A DNA stretch of 64,000 nucleotides from Zizania palustris (taxonomy: Eukaryota > Streptophyta > Magnoliopsida > Poales > Poaceae), in NCBI GenBank assembly GCA_019279435.1, contig JAAALK010000287.1:89237532-89301531 (forward strand), in the 5' to 3' direction. Below, one piece after another: positions 11,892 to 23,684 of the stretch; positions within the stretch are counted from its first letter, which is position 1, and the number at the start of each line of letters is the position of its first letter. The position numbers and the translations under genes were made by a program. Under the pieces are notes generated by a model that was not told where the DNA came from, did not search any database, and was given only the letters and a program-made list of their open reading frames with translations.

Positions 11892-11968
11892 TTAGAGCAG
11901 TGGTGCACTGGATGCCCGCCACTACAGGTCGTTTTTGCCCACCGCTATAATGTCGCTTTGTAATAGTG

Positions 11969-13384
11969 AAAGTTCAATTTCTTACGCCGTACTTAGCAAT
12001 GTCTATGTTCTTTAAAACAATAAAGTCACAACTATCCATGAAAGGCATTGAAACAATATCACAAATAAATTGTACCTCTTTTTTAGCTCGTCATTTACTT
12101 CTTTTTCATAAGGAAAAAATATCTTTTAAAAATACAGTGATCAACACATGAAAATTTCAACACCAGAGAATCATAACAAGATGCCAATATGCTAGTAGTC
12201 ATTGGCAAATCGATTATCTGGTAGGTTGACCAACTATTTGGATGCACTCACTTAGCCTTATACCTCACTGGAATACTTAACAGGATGGATCGGAGATGAA
12301 GCAGTGAGTCTTACAAACCCAGTACAATAGCAAAGGAAACCCATAACGTAGTGGAGCTTTACTATCGCTAGCCACATTGCATTAGAACGTAAGCGACTAA
12401 AAAATGCAGGTACTCTGATAGCTACCGGTGATTGCCAACGGTGGGAGAAAGATCAAAAGAAGGCGCTCCACCACATCTCTACCATGGAAAAATGTGAGCA
12501 CCAACCACGCTAGGATAATATTGCAAGAAGAAAATGAGAGAGCTACGATCACCTGATCACAGTGAAATAAGAACATCCCAATGGCCGATACACCCACACC
12601 TAAGTACCAAGGACCGATGACTTGAGACTGAGTCCAACAACTCAATGATCATGTGAATTCGCTCCTTATTACTCAGACTAACTATCCTATAAGTGGATTA
12701 CTTAGCTCCGATAATGAATGTACTATACTTAGGAACATGGGAGAAGACATGCTGGATCAGGCTGATTACCGATCGTGACCTCCATCGGCATTAGACACCA
12801 CTCGAATCTCCAATGGCATTGGCTATTCAGCGGGCACCGACTCCATCAACTTAAGCCATGAGACCGATCACCAACACCATCGGCCAACCGCCAACCACCA
12901 CATGAACCACAAGCGATAGCAGGCTCCGACTCTTATCGGCATCGACCATCAATGATATCTCCATCAGCCATCAGCCAACTACCGACGATTTCGATAAAGC
13001 TCTACTCGGCAGTGGACTGCGACACTCTATTGGCATCGACCACCACTCAGACCTCTATTAGAATAAACCATTGGCCGATTGTCGTCACCATTGGATGATG
13101 GCCTTGTCCGATCATCAGACCGACTATTATACGTCACCACCATACTTAGCTAAGTCTGTGTTCTTGTTATGAATGGAGTCCTTCTAAGGCACGGGGCCAT
13201 ATTGCCAAGGCACGGCCCATAACTCTATTCTATAAACCCTATAAGTAGTTGGCAGCCGCCACGAGTTAGGTTTTGGTTTTTCTTAGATTATTCTTCCGTT
13301 GCAGTTTCGCCGTATACCGGTTTGTAAAACCCCAATCCTTGAATCTTAGAATTATCATCTGCAATTCCAAATTGCATTTACCTT
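11969..13384. other. Unassigned repeat-derived region, possibly a plus-strand LTR remnant at the right
   Basis: No convincing gene is seen. Around 12200-12530 the plus strand has a broken coding-like stretch (LTNYLDAL, YLTGWIGDEAVSL, HHISTMEKCEH) that I cannot assign. From 12770 to 13120 there are many ATCGGC / CCATCGGC motifs. A TATA-like CCTATAAGTAG near 13239 followed by a pyrimidine-rich stretch resembles the end of a plant LTR. Element C interrupts it at 13385. Confidence 0.4.
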
Positions 13385-13901
13385 TGTTGGTGCAACGTAT
13401 TACGCTAACAGGTTCTATAAGACCAAGAACTGACAAACGAAGTGTTTGTGAATGCGGACTATCTCAAGCCTCCGAATAGGATAATAGCTCGGAATTGTTC
13501 GAAGTGTGTATTGAATATCTAAATATTCTATGCCTCTTACAGGGCAATAAGGGAGGTATTTATAGGTAAAATCTCTAAGGAAAAGACCTTTTTACCCCTT
13601 AATTACAACCGACATAATGGAAATTATTTCGGTATGCCTTATAGGGTTAATATGGTAAAACATGCTTGAAGGATGTTGATAAAGCAGACATCCCATCCTT
13701 CTGGTTTTTTTCCACTCTGGAGAGGAAGCCTTGTGGAGGGTCTCTTCGGGCCGGACCCTGGACGGACCCTTCGGCTTCGAGCCCTTCAGTTTAGAGGGGG
13801 TCTTGGGCTCCGAGATTAAAACTCTTGCTTTTATCTTTGTGGTATAATGTATTTGCTTGGAACACCAAAGGATCATGAGGATGAAGTATTTTCCCCAAAC
13901 A
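13385..13901 (-). repeat. Element C 3' LTR
   Basis: It starts TGTTGGTGCAACGTATTACGCTAACAGG-like (first bases TGTTGG) and ends CCCCAAACA, clearly homologous to the 496-bp LTRs of element G. The following GTAGCCCCTCG is the polypurine tract read from the minus strand and is shared by C, G and H. A TATA-like CTATAAATAC is on the minus strand at 13556-13565. Confidence 0.85.
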
Positions 13902-14185
13902 GTAGCCCCTCGAATACACTTCTCCGGATAGCTTGTACAACAAGGAGAGCAGTATACGCAAGAAATATTTTCATGCTCAGGACCTTAGAAAGAATGTAAG
14001 GTATTATAACCGTTCGAAGCATCCTTGGTGTTGGAGATGCATCAAATTTGGGCTTCAAACTTCGACCTCCACATGATTGCTCCGAAGGAAATTGAACCGT
14101 TATAACGGCAGTAAATCACAAAGAGCCTTTACTTTTATAACCTTTATCCCTCAAATAGCCGTTAGGCCTTTCAAGAAATTAACAT

Positions 14186-16280
14186 GCCCGACCTGCATTG
14201 AACTGAGAATCTGTTTTGATTATAACCCAAGTGATGCCAAGTGCGCGCACTTTGCGAAGGCTAAGCAGGATTCCTTCATACTCTGCAATATTGTTAGTGA
14301 ACTTAAAGTTGAGCCTTGCAGAGTACATTGCTTTCTTCCCTAGAGGCGAAATTATCATAACTCCAGTACTAGCTCCGAATGCTTGAAACGCTCCATCGGA
14401 GTACACTATCAACACTCCTTCACATGATTCTTACGGAGCCCATACTACGGATGTAGTCCACTCTACAACAAAGTCAGCCACAACTTGAGACTTAATGGCT
14501 ATTCTTGCGGTAAAGGAAATGTTGAAGGGGTCTAGCTCGATATGATGTAGGGAAAATGACATTGTGTGCTGAAAAGTAATGCATTAGCTTTCGCAAGGCC
14601 ATTACCAAAGCACACATGAATTTCTCGAATTTGGAGTACCGTGTTTTTGCTCCGGACAAGGCTTCTGAAATGAAGTTCACTAGGTTCTGCACCAGTTTTC
14701 CATTGAGCTCTATTTCTCTGACAAGCACTGTGTTGACTGCTGAGCCTGTTGCTGCAAGATATACGAGGAGAGTTTCTCTACAAGGGCACAATAAGCGTTG
14801 ATAGATTTCCAAGGTAGTCCGTTATTTTGTCGAAGCTCTTATGGCATTCTATCGTCTAATTGAAACTTTATACCCTTTTAAGGCTTCGCTGATCTGGCTA
14901 GGAATCTATTGAGAGCTGCGAGGCATCTGGCCAACTTCTAGACTTGCTTCAAATTTTTAGGTGGAGCCATCCTTTGTAGTGCACTTATTTGCATCGGGCT
15001 AGCTTCGATTCCTCTACTCGAAACTAAGTACCCTAGCATCTTCCCTGCTTGAGCTCCGAAGATACAGTTTTTAGGGTTGAGGCGGACTCAACATGTCGAG
15101 AGGCTCTCAAAAGTTTCTGCTAAGTCTAGACTATGTTGGTGCTTTAAGGCACTCTTTATTACAATGTCATCCATATAGGCTTTGACATTTCGGCCTATCT
15201 AGTGACCTAGAGCTTTAACAATAAGACGTGAAAAAGTTTCCCCAGCATTTCTTAAGCCGAAGAGAGTTCGCACATAACAGAATACTCTGGAATGGGTTAT
15301 AAAGCTTGTCTTGGCTTCGTCTTTGCATTTCAGCCAGATTTGATGGTAACCGGAGTATGCATCAAGGAAACTCAGGAGCTTGGAGCCAGGCGTAGAGTCA
15401 ACAAGTTGATCAATGCGGGGTATGGGGTAGGAGTCTCGTGGGCATGCTTTATTCAGGGATGTGAAGTCAATGCACATGCGCCAATTGCTGGAGGCCTTTT
15501 TCTTGACGAAGACTGGGTTGGTCAACCACTCCGTGTGGGCCACCTCCATAATGATTCTGGCACTTTGCAACTTTTCCACCTCTACTTTAGCGATGTTTGC
15601 TCTCTCAATTGATAGCTTGAGGAGCCCCTGGTGAACAGGTCAAACCTTAGGGTTTGACGAGTAAGCTATGCTCGATAATGCTTCGATCAACTCCGAGGAT
15701 ATCTTCGTCTGACTAGGCAAAGACATCCAAATTTTCTCGAACCACTTCTTCCAGCGAAGTGGCGATCTTCGAAGGCAACTCCTTGCCAAACTGAATGGGG
15801 TATTCCCTGTTTTCTTTGACAATGATCCTCATGACTATATCACCTTATGGGCTTGGCTTGAGGAAAGGGTAGTTCGGAGGGTCCTAGGACCCCGAAGCCT
15901 CCTCCGAGTGCTCTTGCACACTGTTTACCTGCCAAGGATCGATAGGTGGTCCATGACCGTATTCTACTCTCCAAGACGCAGCTTGATCTCTAAGGATCGT
16001 AAGGACTCCTCCTTGCGTGGGCATTTTGAGGCACAAATAATTGTGGTGCGCCACGGCTCCGAATTGATTCCGCATCCCTCTTTCGAATATTGCATTGTAG
16101 GCGTATAGGGCATTAACAACGTCGAAGATGACTTCTTCTACTCTTGCCAGGGGCCCCTCGCCGAAAGCAACCTTGAGCCCTATTTGACCAAGGGAGGTAC
16201 ATCTGATGGAAGCTTCGAACTTGGACTCCTGTGTGAAAGCTTCGCAAGGAAATGAACCGTTGCAGAGGCGAAGCATCGTA
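14186..16280 (-). pseudogene. Element C pol fragment: protease end, RT, two RNase H domains; broken
   Basis: Read on the minus strand: the region after the protease active site (15884-16276; FGEGPLARVEEVIFDVV), a linker, RT (15199-15579; MCIDFTSLNKACPRDSYP, FLDAYSGYHQIWLK), the degenerate gypsy RNase H (14492-14812; LVYLAATGSAVNTVLVRE), and the start of the second RNase H (14179-14415; VYSDGAFQAFGA, NNIAEYEGILLSLRK, IIKTDSQ). It stops about 10 residues after the third RNase H acid. The integrase and gag are absent. Several frame breaks and stops are present. At the RT/RNase H linker it has the shorter form of the TC run that is expanded in element G. Confidence 0.8.
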
Positions 16281-16463
16281 GAGAGACGTTAATTTTGAGT
16301 CGTTACCCTTCAAGTAGCTGTTAGGCTTCTAGGAAAAAGTAACTAACACAACTTTATCCGTGAATTCACACTTCCTTTACCTCTGGACCCACCAATCAGT
16401 GGTAGAAGTCAAATCTGCAATTTGAATGCCTGTCCGAAGAACAGTAACCGGAGGCGGAAAAGT

Positions 16464-16471
16464 TATAAAAG
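16464..16471 (+). promoter_or_regulatory. TATA box of the element C antisense gene
   Basis: TATAAAAG lies 105 bp before the ATG at 16569. Equivalent boxes precede the genes in G (32084) and H (about 45295). Confidence 0.6.
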
Positions 16472-16568
16472 GGGGACCCGAGGCTCATCGAAAATTTTTA
16501 TAGAGCCCTGCATCTAAGCCCCTTTCTTCAAACTCCAAACTTTCCCCAACCTCCTGAGCAACCAACCA

Positions 16569-19270
16569 ATGGTGAGGACCAGTGCAACGGTGCCGACAGC
16601 GGCGGGAAGTCTGGTGCAAAGGCAGGCATGGGCGGCATCAGCAGTGGCAGCAATGGTGGGAGCCCCGGGAAGTTCTTGGCCAAAGAACCCTTGGGAAATC
16701 TGCCCTTGGTCAGTCAGCGAGTACAGTGGATTCCATCAAGGAAGCAGTGAACGGGAAGCTGGGCCCCAGTATGAGGACTCGAGTCCCTAGTACAGAGGCG
16801 ACCCCGACGCCACGAAGCGGAGAGGTGGTGGTCTTCGAGGCCTTATTCGAAGATGGACTAGGACTTCCTGCAATTAACTTCCTGACAGAGATAGTAGACA
16901 TGTTCCACATTACGTTGTCGTAGTTGTCCCCCAATGCCATAGCAAGACTGGCCATCTTCGAATGGGCCCTCCGGGCAGAAGGGTGCGAAGGGAGGTCAAA
17001 GGTCTTCGCGGCTACTCATGAAGCCTCTTGCTAGCCGAAGCCACAAGACGGACCCGGAGACACCAAGGTGATAACGACGTTCGGAAGTGTTAATTTCCAT
17101 CTTCGGAAGTAGTACGCGCAGAATTTCCCAGTGAAGGCCATCAACGATCGGTGGTACACCAACTGGATCCTCCGGTGGTTCTATGCTGAAGTTGGAGAAG
17201 AAGGGCCCCTACAAGAAATCTGGTACCGGAAGGAAGCTGAAGTTACTCCGGACCCAAGCTTGCTTTCAATGCGGCTTGAGTTACTTTCTTCGGTGGCCTG
17301 TCGCATGAGCATGTGGGATCTTGCTGAGGAATTCATCGCCCTTTGGATCCCTCCTCCCGGAGCTGATTGGCCGATTGCATTGCAAAATGCTTCGGAGGGG
17401 GAGCTTCGAAGCCTAGGTAAGTCTTCTCCTTTTCTGCATTAACACATTAGAAACCAGATAACATACTTAATAGAATGCTAACTTTTTTCAGCGACTCCTT
17501 TAGCGCTAGCTCTGGAACTAATTGCAAGAGCCACTGAACGGGTGCTCGGAGCCCCTACAATTTCGGAGAAGCGACGAAGGGTGGAGCTGGTGGGAAGCTA
17601 GGAGCGCTTCAACAGGGTGTGGAGTGCTCTTGGAATGGAGCCTCCTCCCCTACCAGACTTCAACTCAATGGGAGTGGCCCCCGGAAAAGGAAAAACACCG
17701 TCGAGCCCTCCAGAAGGGTCGCCAAGACCCCCGTCAAGAAGGGGAAGAAGACAGCGAAGCCTCCTCCTCCTGCTTCTCCAGTATCTTCACCTTCCTATCT
17801 AGGCATTCAGAGCTCCTCTTCGGAGGACTCATAAGAAAAGGACTCAAACGCACAGATGGGGAAAGCGCTTGAAGACTATCTGCTGCAAGATAGCGAGGAT
17901 GAGTCTCCAGTTGTAGCCAGAAACCTCCCTCAAGAAGGTGCGGTAGCTGATGCAGCAGTCTCCTCCAAGCCTACCACAGCCGGCTCAGCACTAGGGTTAG
18001 TAAATCCTAACTCACCTGTGGCTGGAGTGGTTGTGCTGGAGGTCATGATATCGTCTGCAGCTGCTCCGGAGCAAACTTTGGGGGATGACCTTGAAGAATA
18101 TCTTCAGATGTACGAAGTTCTGGGGGACCCCAAAATTCTCCCTCAAGGCGTGGATGGAGGTATACCTCGAAACTTTTGCCTTTGAAATTCCTACAACGAT
18201 TATCGTACAACAAATATTCAAGGAATACCTTAACTTTTGTAGATGCGTCGAGAAGCAGCATGGCTCCGACCACCAATGGATCTTATGCTTCACTCAGAGT
18301 TGAGGCTCTAGCTAGTGCAGTGGCTCCGATGACCGAAGTTGTCTTGGGCAAAGTGATTCCAACCAGGGGGAACGATCGAAGGAGGATCCACTCCAACCGA
18401 AGCAGCAGCTCCAATTTTTGTGCCAGGGAGGGGCAAAAGTATGACAAGCTTCGGCCACCTTCCTGCTTTGACAGCGACGCCTTCCTCCAACGACCCCTCA
18501 GCGAGCAATTCGGAAGAGGAGGCTACTGTAGACGACCGTCAGACCCTATCCTGGCTTCCTCTGTTAGCTCCGTTCTTGGAGCAATGGACAGGGCTCCGAA
18601 CGCTCCTAAAACCCTTGGCAGATAAGGGCCAAGAGATTGGGAGCTCCGAACTGGCCTCCATCTTGAGTGAAGCCAGAGCACCGGAGCTCAATTTGGCTCT
18701 CTTAAGGGCTGCCCTTCAGGTATGCAACATACAGCAAGTGTATTCAATTAATGAAATTACTTTGTACTCACTTTGCTTTTTTGTAGCAATTCATCCTTGT
18801 TAGAGCGGTAGCGACTTCCAATGAGCTCGAAACTAATCAGCTCAAGAGGAAGGTTACCACCCTCAAGTCCGCCCTCAAGGGCTCCGAGGACAAAACACTG
18901 CAACTGGAGGAGGAGCTCCTCGAGGAGCAGGGCCAGGGCCATCACCGACGAAGCACTCTAGGCTGAGCAACAAAGCAACACTACACTCAAGGCTTCGGTC
19001 CAAGATATCGAAGACGAGTGTGCGGTGCCTAGGGCAGAGGTCAAGAAGCATCGGCGATCGGCAGTTGACTCCAGCGCATAGCTTGTAGAGCTCCAAGACT
19101 CGGTCCAACAAGCGCTAACTCAAAAGAGTGCTCTGCTATCAAGAATAGCCGAAGTTTATGCTTCTGCTTCTGAGCAGGAGGAGGCGGAGACGAAGCACAC
19201 CGCCATTGCTGAATAGACCATGGACACAAAACTCCATTGCAGGAACAAGGAACTCAAAATGAACTCACAG
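16569..19270 (+). pseudogene. Antisense spliced gene of element C (PF04195-like), broken and truncated
   Basis: This is the homologue of the intact gene in element G. The start MVRT matches MVKT in G and MVER in H. The PF04195-like region reads GEVVVFEALFEDGLGLPAINF, LAIFEWALRAEGCEG and KAINDRWYTNWILRWFY but needs a frame change near 16790, and has stops near 16921 and elsewhere. Introns inferred from GT-AG borders and resumption of homology are 17417-17491, 18160-18242 and 18720-18786, in phases 1, 1 and 0 as in G. Exon 4 (from 18787) encodes a charged coiled-coil-like stretch and is cut near 19270, so exon 5 is missing. A tryptophan-to-stop change lies near 17601. Confidence 0.75.
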
Positions 19271-19274
19271 GTAT

Positions 19275-20571
19275 GAATACATGAGTGGCGGCTAGCTTTA
19301 GAGTTCTGAAAATGGTGGCTCAAAGTGTTACTGTTGCCTAGCCAGCCTTCACTATTTATAGGGTCTATTCAGCCCTGTGAATAGACTAGTTTACCCCTAG
19401 GGTTTACACTGATTTTGTCTCATCAAAACAGGGGGGTACAGATGGTAGTCTACTTTATTTTGAGGCTTCTTTTGTCAGCTTCACAGATGAGATAGCATCA
19501 GCTTTTGCAGAGCAGACACAATCAGCCTTTGCAGTTTTGGAGTCTTTTGAAACCCCCTTCGCATGCGAGGGGTGCGGTAGCTTCGGCGATAAGCCTTAAG
19601 CCTGATGGCCTTTGATTCACCGAAGTCAGCCTTTGATATACTGATGGCTTTGAGCCGAAACCGTGAAAGCCTTTGAGTCTTCGCGCCATCACCTCCTGAG
19701 TGGACCACCACGGCCTCGCAGCTACTCCCAGCTCGAACTCCGTTAGTCCGTGTACCAAAGCTATGCATCGCCGAAGTACGTCAAGTCCACCACACTCCGA
19801 AGCCCCACCTTTGGAGTACCACCCTTCGAAGTACCTCCTTCGTCCAAGTCCTCCGCATGAAGCATTCTGTGATCACTTCTTCGCAGTGTCTCTCCTCGAG
19901 CACACTCCTCGATTAACCTCACCAGACCATGCCTTCGATGCACCTCGACTTCTGAGACCTTCGTCGGGTGAACCTTCAACTGCCTCCATCTGGAGTACAC
20001 TTCGAACACCTTGCCTCATTGCTGAGGACTTTGTCCACCATACTCCAAAGTCACTCCATTCGGAGTACCCTTTGAAGTGCCTCGCCTCCGAGGACTTCAT
20101 CTCGGTGTACCTTCAGTCGGAGCCATCCTCCGCACTCTTTGCCTTCGCCTGGCGCACCTTGAACCGAGGACCGACCTCGACCCCTCGCAGCCTTCATGAC
20201 CGAGCTCCCCTCTCGCTTGGCATCAAGCCTCCCGCTTGACCCAGGTTCACTTGCTGCGAACCGTTCGTCACCTCCGAAATCACCTGCGCACCACAGACTG
20301 ACAGACAAGTGTATCCAGTACCCCAAAGACATCTCCGGGTAAACAACATTCGGTACACACTCCGGTGTACTGCTCAAAGTACCGAACCGTTCGGTACACC
20401 TAGATCATCGTGTCCTATCGGACTCCTCCAACAGTCACACTCCACTGCAACAGCCATAGCAACTGAACCCACCGAACCCACCAAACCCTTTGGTGAAACA
20501 ACCTCTGAACCCTTTGGATAAAATTTGTCAATCACTCATCACAGACTCCGAAACCAACCCTTGGTTTCTCA
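19275..20571 (-). repeat. Element D 3' LTR (left boundary approximate)
   Basis: The right boundary is set by GGTTTCTCA next to the polypurine tract. The left boundary is set by loss of homology to the antisense gene of element C. It carries CTATAAATAG on the minus strand at 19352-19361. It is rich in CTTCG/CGAAG motifs between 19550 and 20500; apparent open frames here have no recognisable protein. Confidence 0.5.
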
Positions 20572-21426
20572 ATCTCCCCCTTGATGAGTGCATTGACAAC
20601 CAAATTCATGTTCAAGAAAATTTGAAAAATTTTGCACACAAGTGACCATAAAAACTCAGAAATGAGCCAAATCATGTCACTTGACAAAATAATTTCTCTT
20701 CCCCTTTTTCAAAAGAGTTAAAGCCCCTTCGGCATCTTTCCCTTGCACAATAAAAGCTCCCCCTGAGTTATTTTTCCCCCTTACTGCAGAGAACTCAAAA
20801 ATTTCTCCCCCTTTGGCAATGCAAGCATCAAGGAGCAATTATATTATGCAAAGCTTTGAAATGAGCAGAAGTGCAAGAACATATAAAGCAAAAATATGCC
20901 AAACTTAATGCCAGTTTTCATGTGCTCATCTCAATTTAACAATATCTAAAAACATAATGACAGCATGTGATTTCATTATTTTGAAACAAAAGAATCACCA
21001 CTCAATCAAGTGAACTAGACAAGTAAAAGTAAGGGCTGCACAAAGCTAGTTAATCTCTACTCTAGACAGACAAGTCCAGTTCAAATGCAGTACTTGAAAG
21101 CAATCTTGATTGGCAATGGATTTATACTTGCTAGTCTTTTCATAATGTTAGGGGTTATTTGTTTGTCTGCCTTATACTTTCCAATAAAGCCAAGCTTAGG
21201 TAAGAAAGCCATCAGAAGCTTAAAACAGTGATTTTGGCATACACTAAATTATCCCAGTTCATACCAAAGTGCAATGGTAAGCAGTCTAGAATAAAGTACT
21301 GTGACAAACAAACCCACCTGGATCTTTTTCACTCTTAGTATTGTTGACATGGAAATGTGCCCCCGCACTTGGGTCAGTTCGACGATCCAAAAGTGCATGG
21401 ATACTTAGGGACAAGCTTAAGCGTGA
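19275..21426 (-). mobile_element. Element D: SIRE/Maximus-like Ty1/copia fragment (3' LTR and 3' tail)
   Basis: Read on the minus strand, an A/G-rich tail ends with AAGGGGGAGAT followed by TGAGAAACC. This matches the usual junction of polypurine tract and 3' LTR in SIRE/Maximus elements. The 3' tail (20572-21340) has repeated CTCCCCCTT / CTCCCCCTTTGG tracts and no open reading frame. The LTR runs left to about 19275, with a minus-strand TATA box. The body of the element is missing; E interrupts it at 21427. Confidence 0.55.
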
Positions 21427-21630
21427 TGTGGCACCGACGTCGCGTTCCGACTACCCTTAATGGTGATAAGGGGGTGGAGTTGCCAGGCAACCAGATCACA
21501 CGGAATAATCCAATTAGCCGAAAAAGATAGATTAAATAGAATAAAATAGGCAAACCAGTCGGAGCCCGTCTGGTTCGAAGCCTGATGCGAAGGGGTCACC
21601 GAAGTGTACCTTCGGTGTCTGGTGTGAAGT
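21427..21630 (-). repeat. Element E 3' LTR, left segment
   Basis: It begins TGTGGCACCGACG and aligns with the left part of the element A LTR, including GGGGTGGAGT(T/C)GCCA. It is interrupted after GAAGT by element F. Confidence 0.7.
21626..21630. repeat. Target site duplication of F, left copy (GAAGT)
   Basis: The five bases before the F 5' LTR equal the five bases after its 3' LTR. Confidence 0.9.
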
Positions 21631-22551
21631 TGATGAGGACATCACTTCACATGATACACACATGGAGCCTCCACCTACAATTCAATTACAAGGACCAACC
21701 ACACGCGCCCGTGCCCGTCGCTTGAACCATGAGGTTAATTCTTTCCTTAGCAATTATGTTAATATTTGTTTGGATGGGATGCTACTGAATACGAGTGATA
21801 TTTTGTTGCTTAGGAACATGGGAGATGGAATAGGAGAGTTGGAGTTGAAGACGGCGTCGCACGGATGATTGGAAGTCAAGAATTCGCTGGTTCGGACTAC
21901 ATCAACCACCCTGCACCAAAATGGGCGTAACTTCCTCATACGAAGTCCGATTGGCGCGTTCTTGGACTTTTTGGAAAGCTGAGGAGAAGACGGATCGTTT
22001 GCCGTTGGTTTCACCGCATTTGGAGTCTCGAGTCGTCCTGTGTGCTTGAAACAGTCCTGCGTGACAGAATTGGGCCGAGTTGGACCTTGTACTGAGTTGG
22101 CCCATAGTCTGAGTCTGTTCGCCTTCTACAGGCTGTCTGTTTGCCTTCTACAGGCTGCCACGCCTTATATACTCATGCCAGCCGCCTTTAGGGTTAGGTT
22201 TTGCTTTTTTTGCATCTACACTTGTGTGTTTAGATCCCGCCCCTTGCACCGGACCGATTGGCTGCTGCATAGGCGTTTGTGAAACCTCACCTTTTCATCG
22301 TTTGTCTGTGATTTGGCATTCGACTTGTATCCTTCCTGTTCTTGCTTGTGTTCTTGGGTTCGCTTGCAGGAATTAGCCTTCGTGGCGAGGTCAATCGCGT
22401 CCAGCGTGGTTGATAACCAACGGAGACAGTGGTGTAGCGATTGCAAGGTTTTAATCCGGTGGACCGGAGCCTTGGATCGTCAACGTCGAGATTCTCCATC
22501 AATCCAAGTTATCCTTTACCTAGCGGAAGATCGGGACCAATCCCCCCATCA
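21631..22551 (+). repeat. Element F 5' LTR
   Basis: The first 238 bp duplicate the last part of the pol coding region. A TATATA box is at 22166-22171. The end CCCCATCA is followed by GT and the primer site. Confidence 0.95.
22166..22171 (+). promoter_or_regulatory. TATA box of the F 5' LTR
   Basis: TATATA in the context CCTTATATACTC, conserved in all five LTR copies of this family here (for example 26649 in the 3' LTR). Confidence 0.6.
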
Positions 22552-22553
22552 GT

Positions 22554-22565
22554 TGGTATCAGAGC
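22554..22565 (+). other. Primer-binding site of F (tRNA-iMet)
   Basis: TGGTATCAGAGC is complementary to the 3' end of plant initiator methionine tRNA and lies 2 nt after the LTR. Confidence 0.9.
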
Positions 22566-23169
22566 TTTGATTTCCCGTTAGGTAATCTCGATCTACTTTT
22601 ATTTTTACCTAGAGTCCAGAAAACCCTCACAAAAAAATCCCCACCGAGAACCCCTTTGTGCCTTGCAATTTTAATTTCAGTTTTTAACTCTGTTGAGTTT
22701 GTGTTCTTGGTCGAGTCTTGTTGCTGGTTTAGTAATCCCTTTGTGTCGTTTGATTAGTACTTGGTCTTGTGTCTCAAAAATTCCCCACCCGAAAACCCCC
22801 CCCTCCATAACCCTACTCGTTTTCCACATCGAGTCTTTGTGACCCCCCTTCGGTAAACAGGCATAACTTTTCGCTCGTTTGGCAGAAAAATCTGAAATTT
22901 TTTGAGCGTCTTCCTGACCCAATTTGGGGGGTACCCAACACGGTTCCCTTGTTAGCCCTCACCAGAATCGCCAAAAAAAATCAGGAAGATAAAGAAAATA
23001 ATTGGTCAATGTTTTTGATCGCCGTTCAGCGAACTTGTTGAATTTTTGTGAACCACATCCCACCTCAGTTCTAGGTGCCAATTTTTGTGGTTGCATCTCT
23101 GGTCATCCTTGTTCAAAAAAAAAATAGAGTGAAAAAAAAGAAAAAAAAAAGAAGAACCAGTCCTGTCAA

Positions 23170-23280
23170 TTGCTTGTCCGATCTCTTGTCCGATCCCTTG
23201 TCCGATCAGCGGCAGCAGCAGTTTCTGCTTGTCCGATCCCTTGTCCGATCTCTTGTCCGATCCCTTGTCCGATCTGCAGA
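23170..23280. repeat. 12-bp tandem repeats in the F leader
   Basis: At least seven units of CTTGTCCGATCT or CTTGTCCGATCC occur in two blocks separated by a CAG-rich spacer, in the leader between primer site and pol. Element I has a longer version with a second repeat type. Confidence 0.85.
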
Positions 23281-23684
23281 GAGCTGGATTTGGCCTGTTA
23301 TTGCTTCCATTTGAGTTTTGGGCACATAGTTTCCCTCTATTGCTTGAATTTTCACATTGGGAGCACAAAGGTCAGCAACTTTGACGAGTACTAGGGAATA
23401 CTTATTGAACTTGGTTTAACTATTATTACTATTGCTAATCCTTGCTACTCACTTTGCCTTCCAAGGTACACCTTTCTCTTGGTCAGGACAGGTTCATTTT
23501 CTTGCAATTGCACACCACCCTCCACTTGGTTCATCACCTGTAGGCCGGTGACCTCACTGCGTCGTGGTAAGAACACTTGCAAGCGTGGGTAAGGCGCTTG
23601 ACGGATTGCTTCCACCACACACCAACACCCCACCTAGCTGTTTTCCATAAGGATTATTCTTTGTTGTTTTGTCTTTTCACTAAC

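Larger units (their letters stand above)
10340..11968 (+). mobile_element. Element B: deletion derivative of a CACTA transposon
   Basis: The proposed ends are CACTACAG at the left and ATAGTG at the right (CACTAT read inward). Both ends carry dense subterminal CCGCCACT / AGTGGCGG motifs in both orientations, as is typical of CACTA elements. Between them lie a TATA-like site, a DUF4218-type transposase tail and AT-rich filler. The flanking trinucleotides (ATC and AAA) do not match, and beyond the CACTA core the two ends are not similar, so the exact limits are uncertain. At 1.6 kb it is far below an autonomous CACTA element. Confidence 0.6.
13385..19270 (-). mobile_element. Element C: rearranged Tat-lineage gypsy element with antisense gene
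   Basis: The order on the plus strand is 3' LTR (13385-13901), leader (13902-14185), a pol fragment on the minus strand (about 14186-16210), a second diverged leader copy (16211-16568), and the antisense gene (16569-19270). In the related element G the order is LTR, leader, antisense gene, repeats, pol. The pol piece of C thus sits on the wrong side of the antisense gene, between two leader copies. Gag, integrase and the 5' LTR are missing. The right end is cut by element D. Confidence 0.75.

Noticed and set aside
10337..11971. 3-bp target site duplication for the CACTA element
   Set aside because: The flanking triplets are ATC and AAA and do not match, so limits of the element stay tentative.
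13130..13384. A defined LTR boundary at 13384 for another element
   Set aside because: TATA-like and LTR-like features are present but no partner LTR, primer site or target duplication could be found.
19700..20239. 179-codon open frame on the plus strand
   Set aside because: It lies in the CTTCG-rich LTR of the copia fragment, has no recognisable domain and overlaps equally open frames on the other strand; low stop density comes from base composition.
23170..23280. CRISPR-like array
   Set aside because: Units are contiguous 12-bp repeats without unique spacers, in a plant retrotransposon leader.
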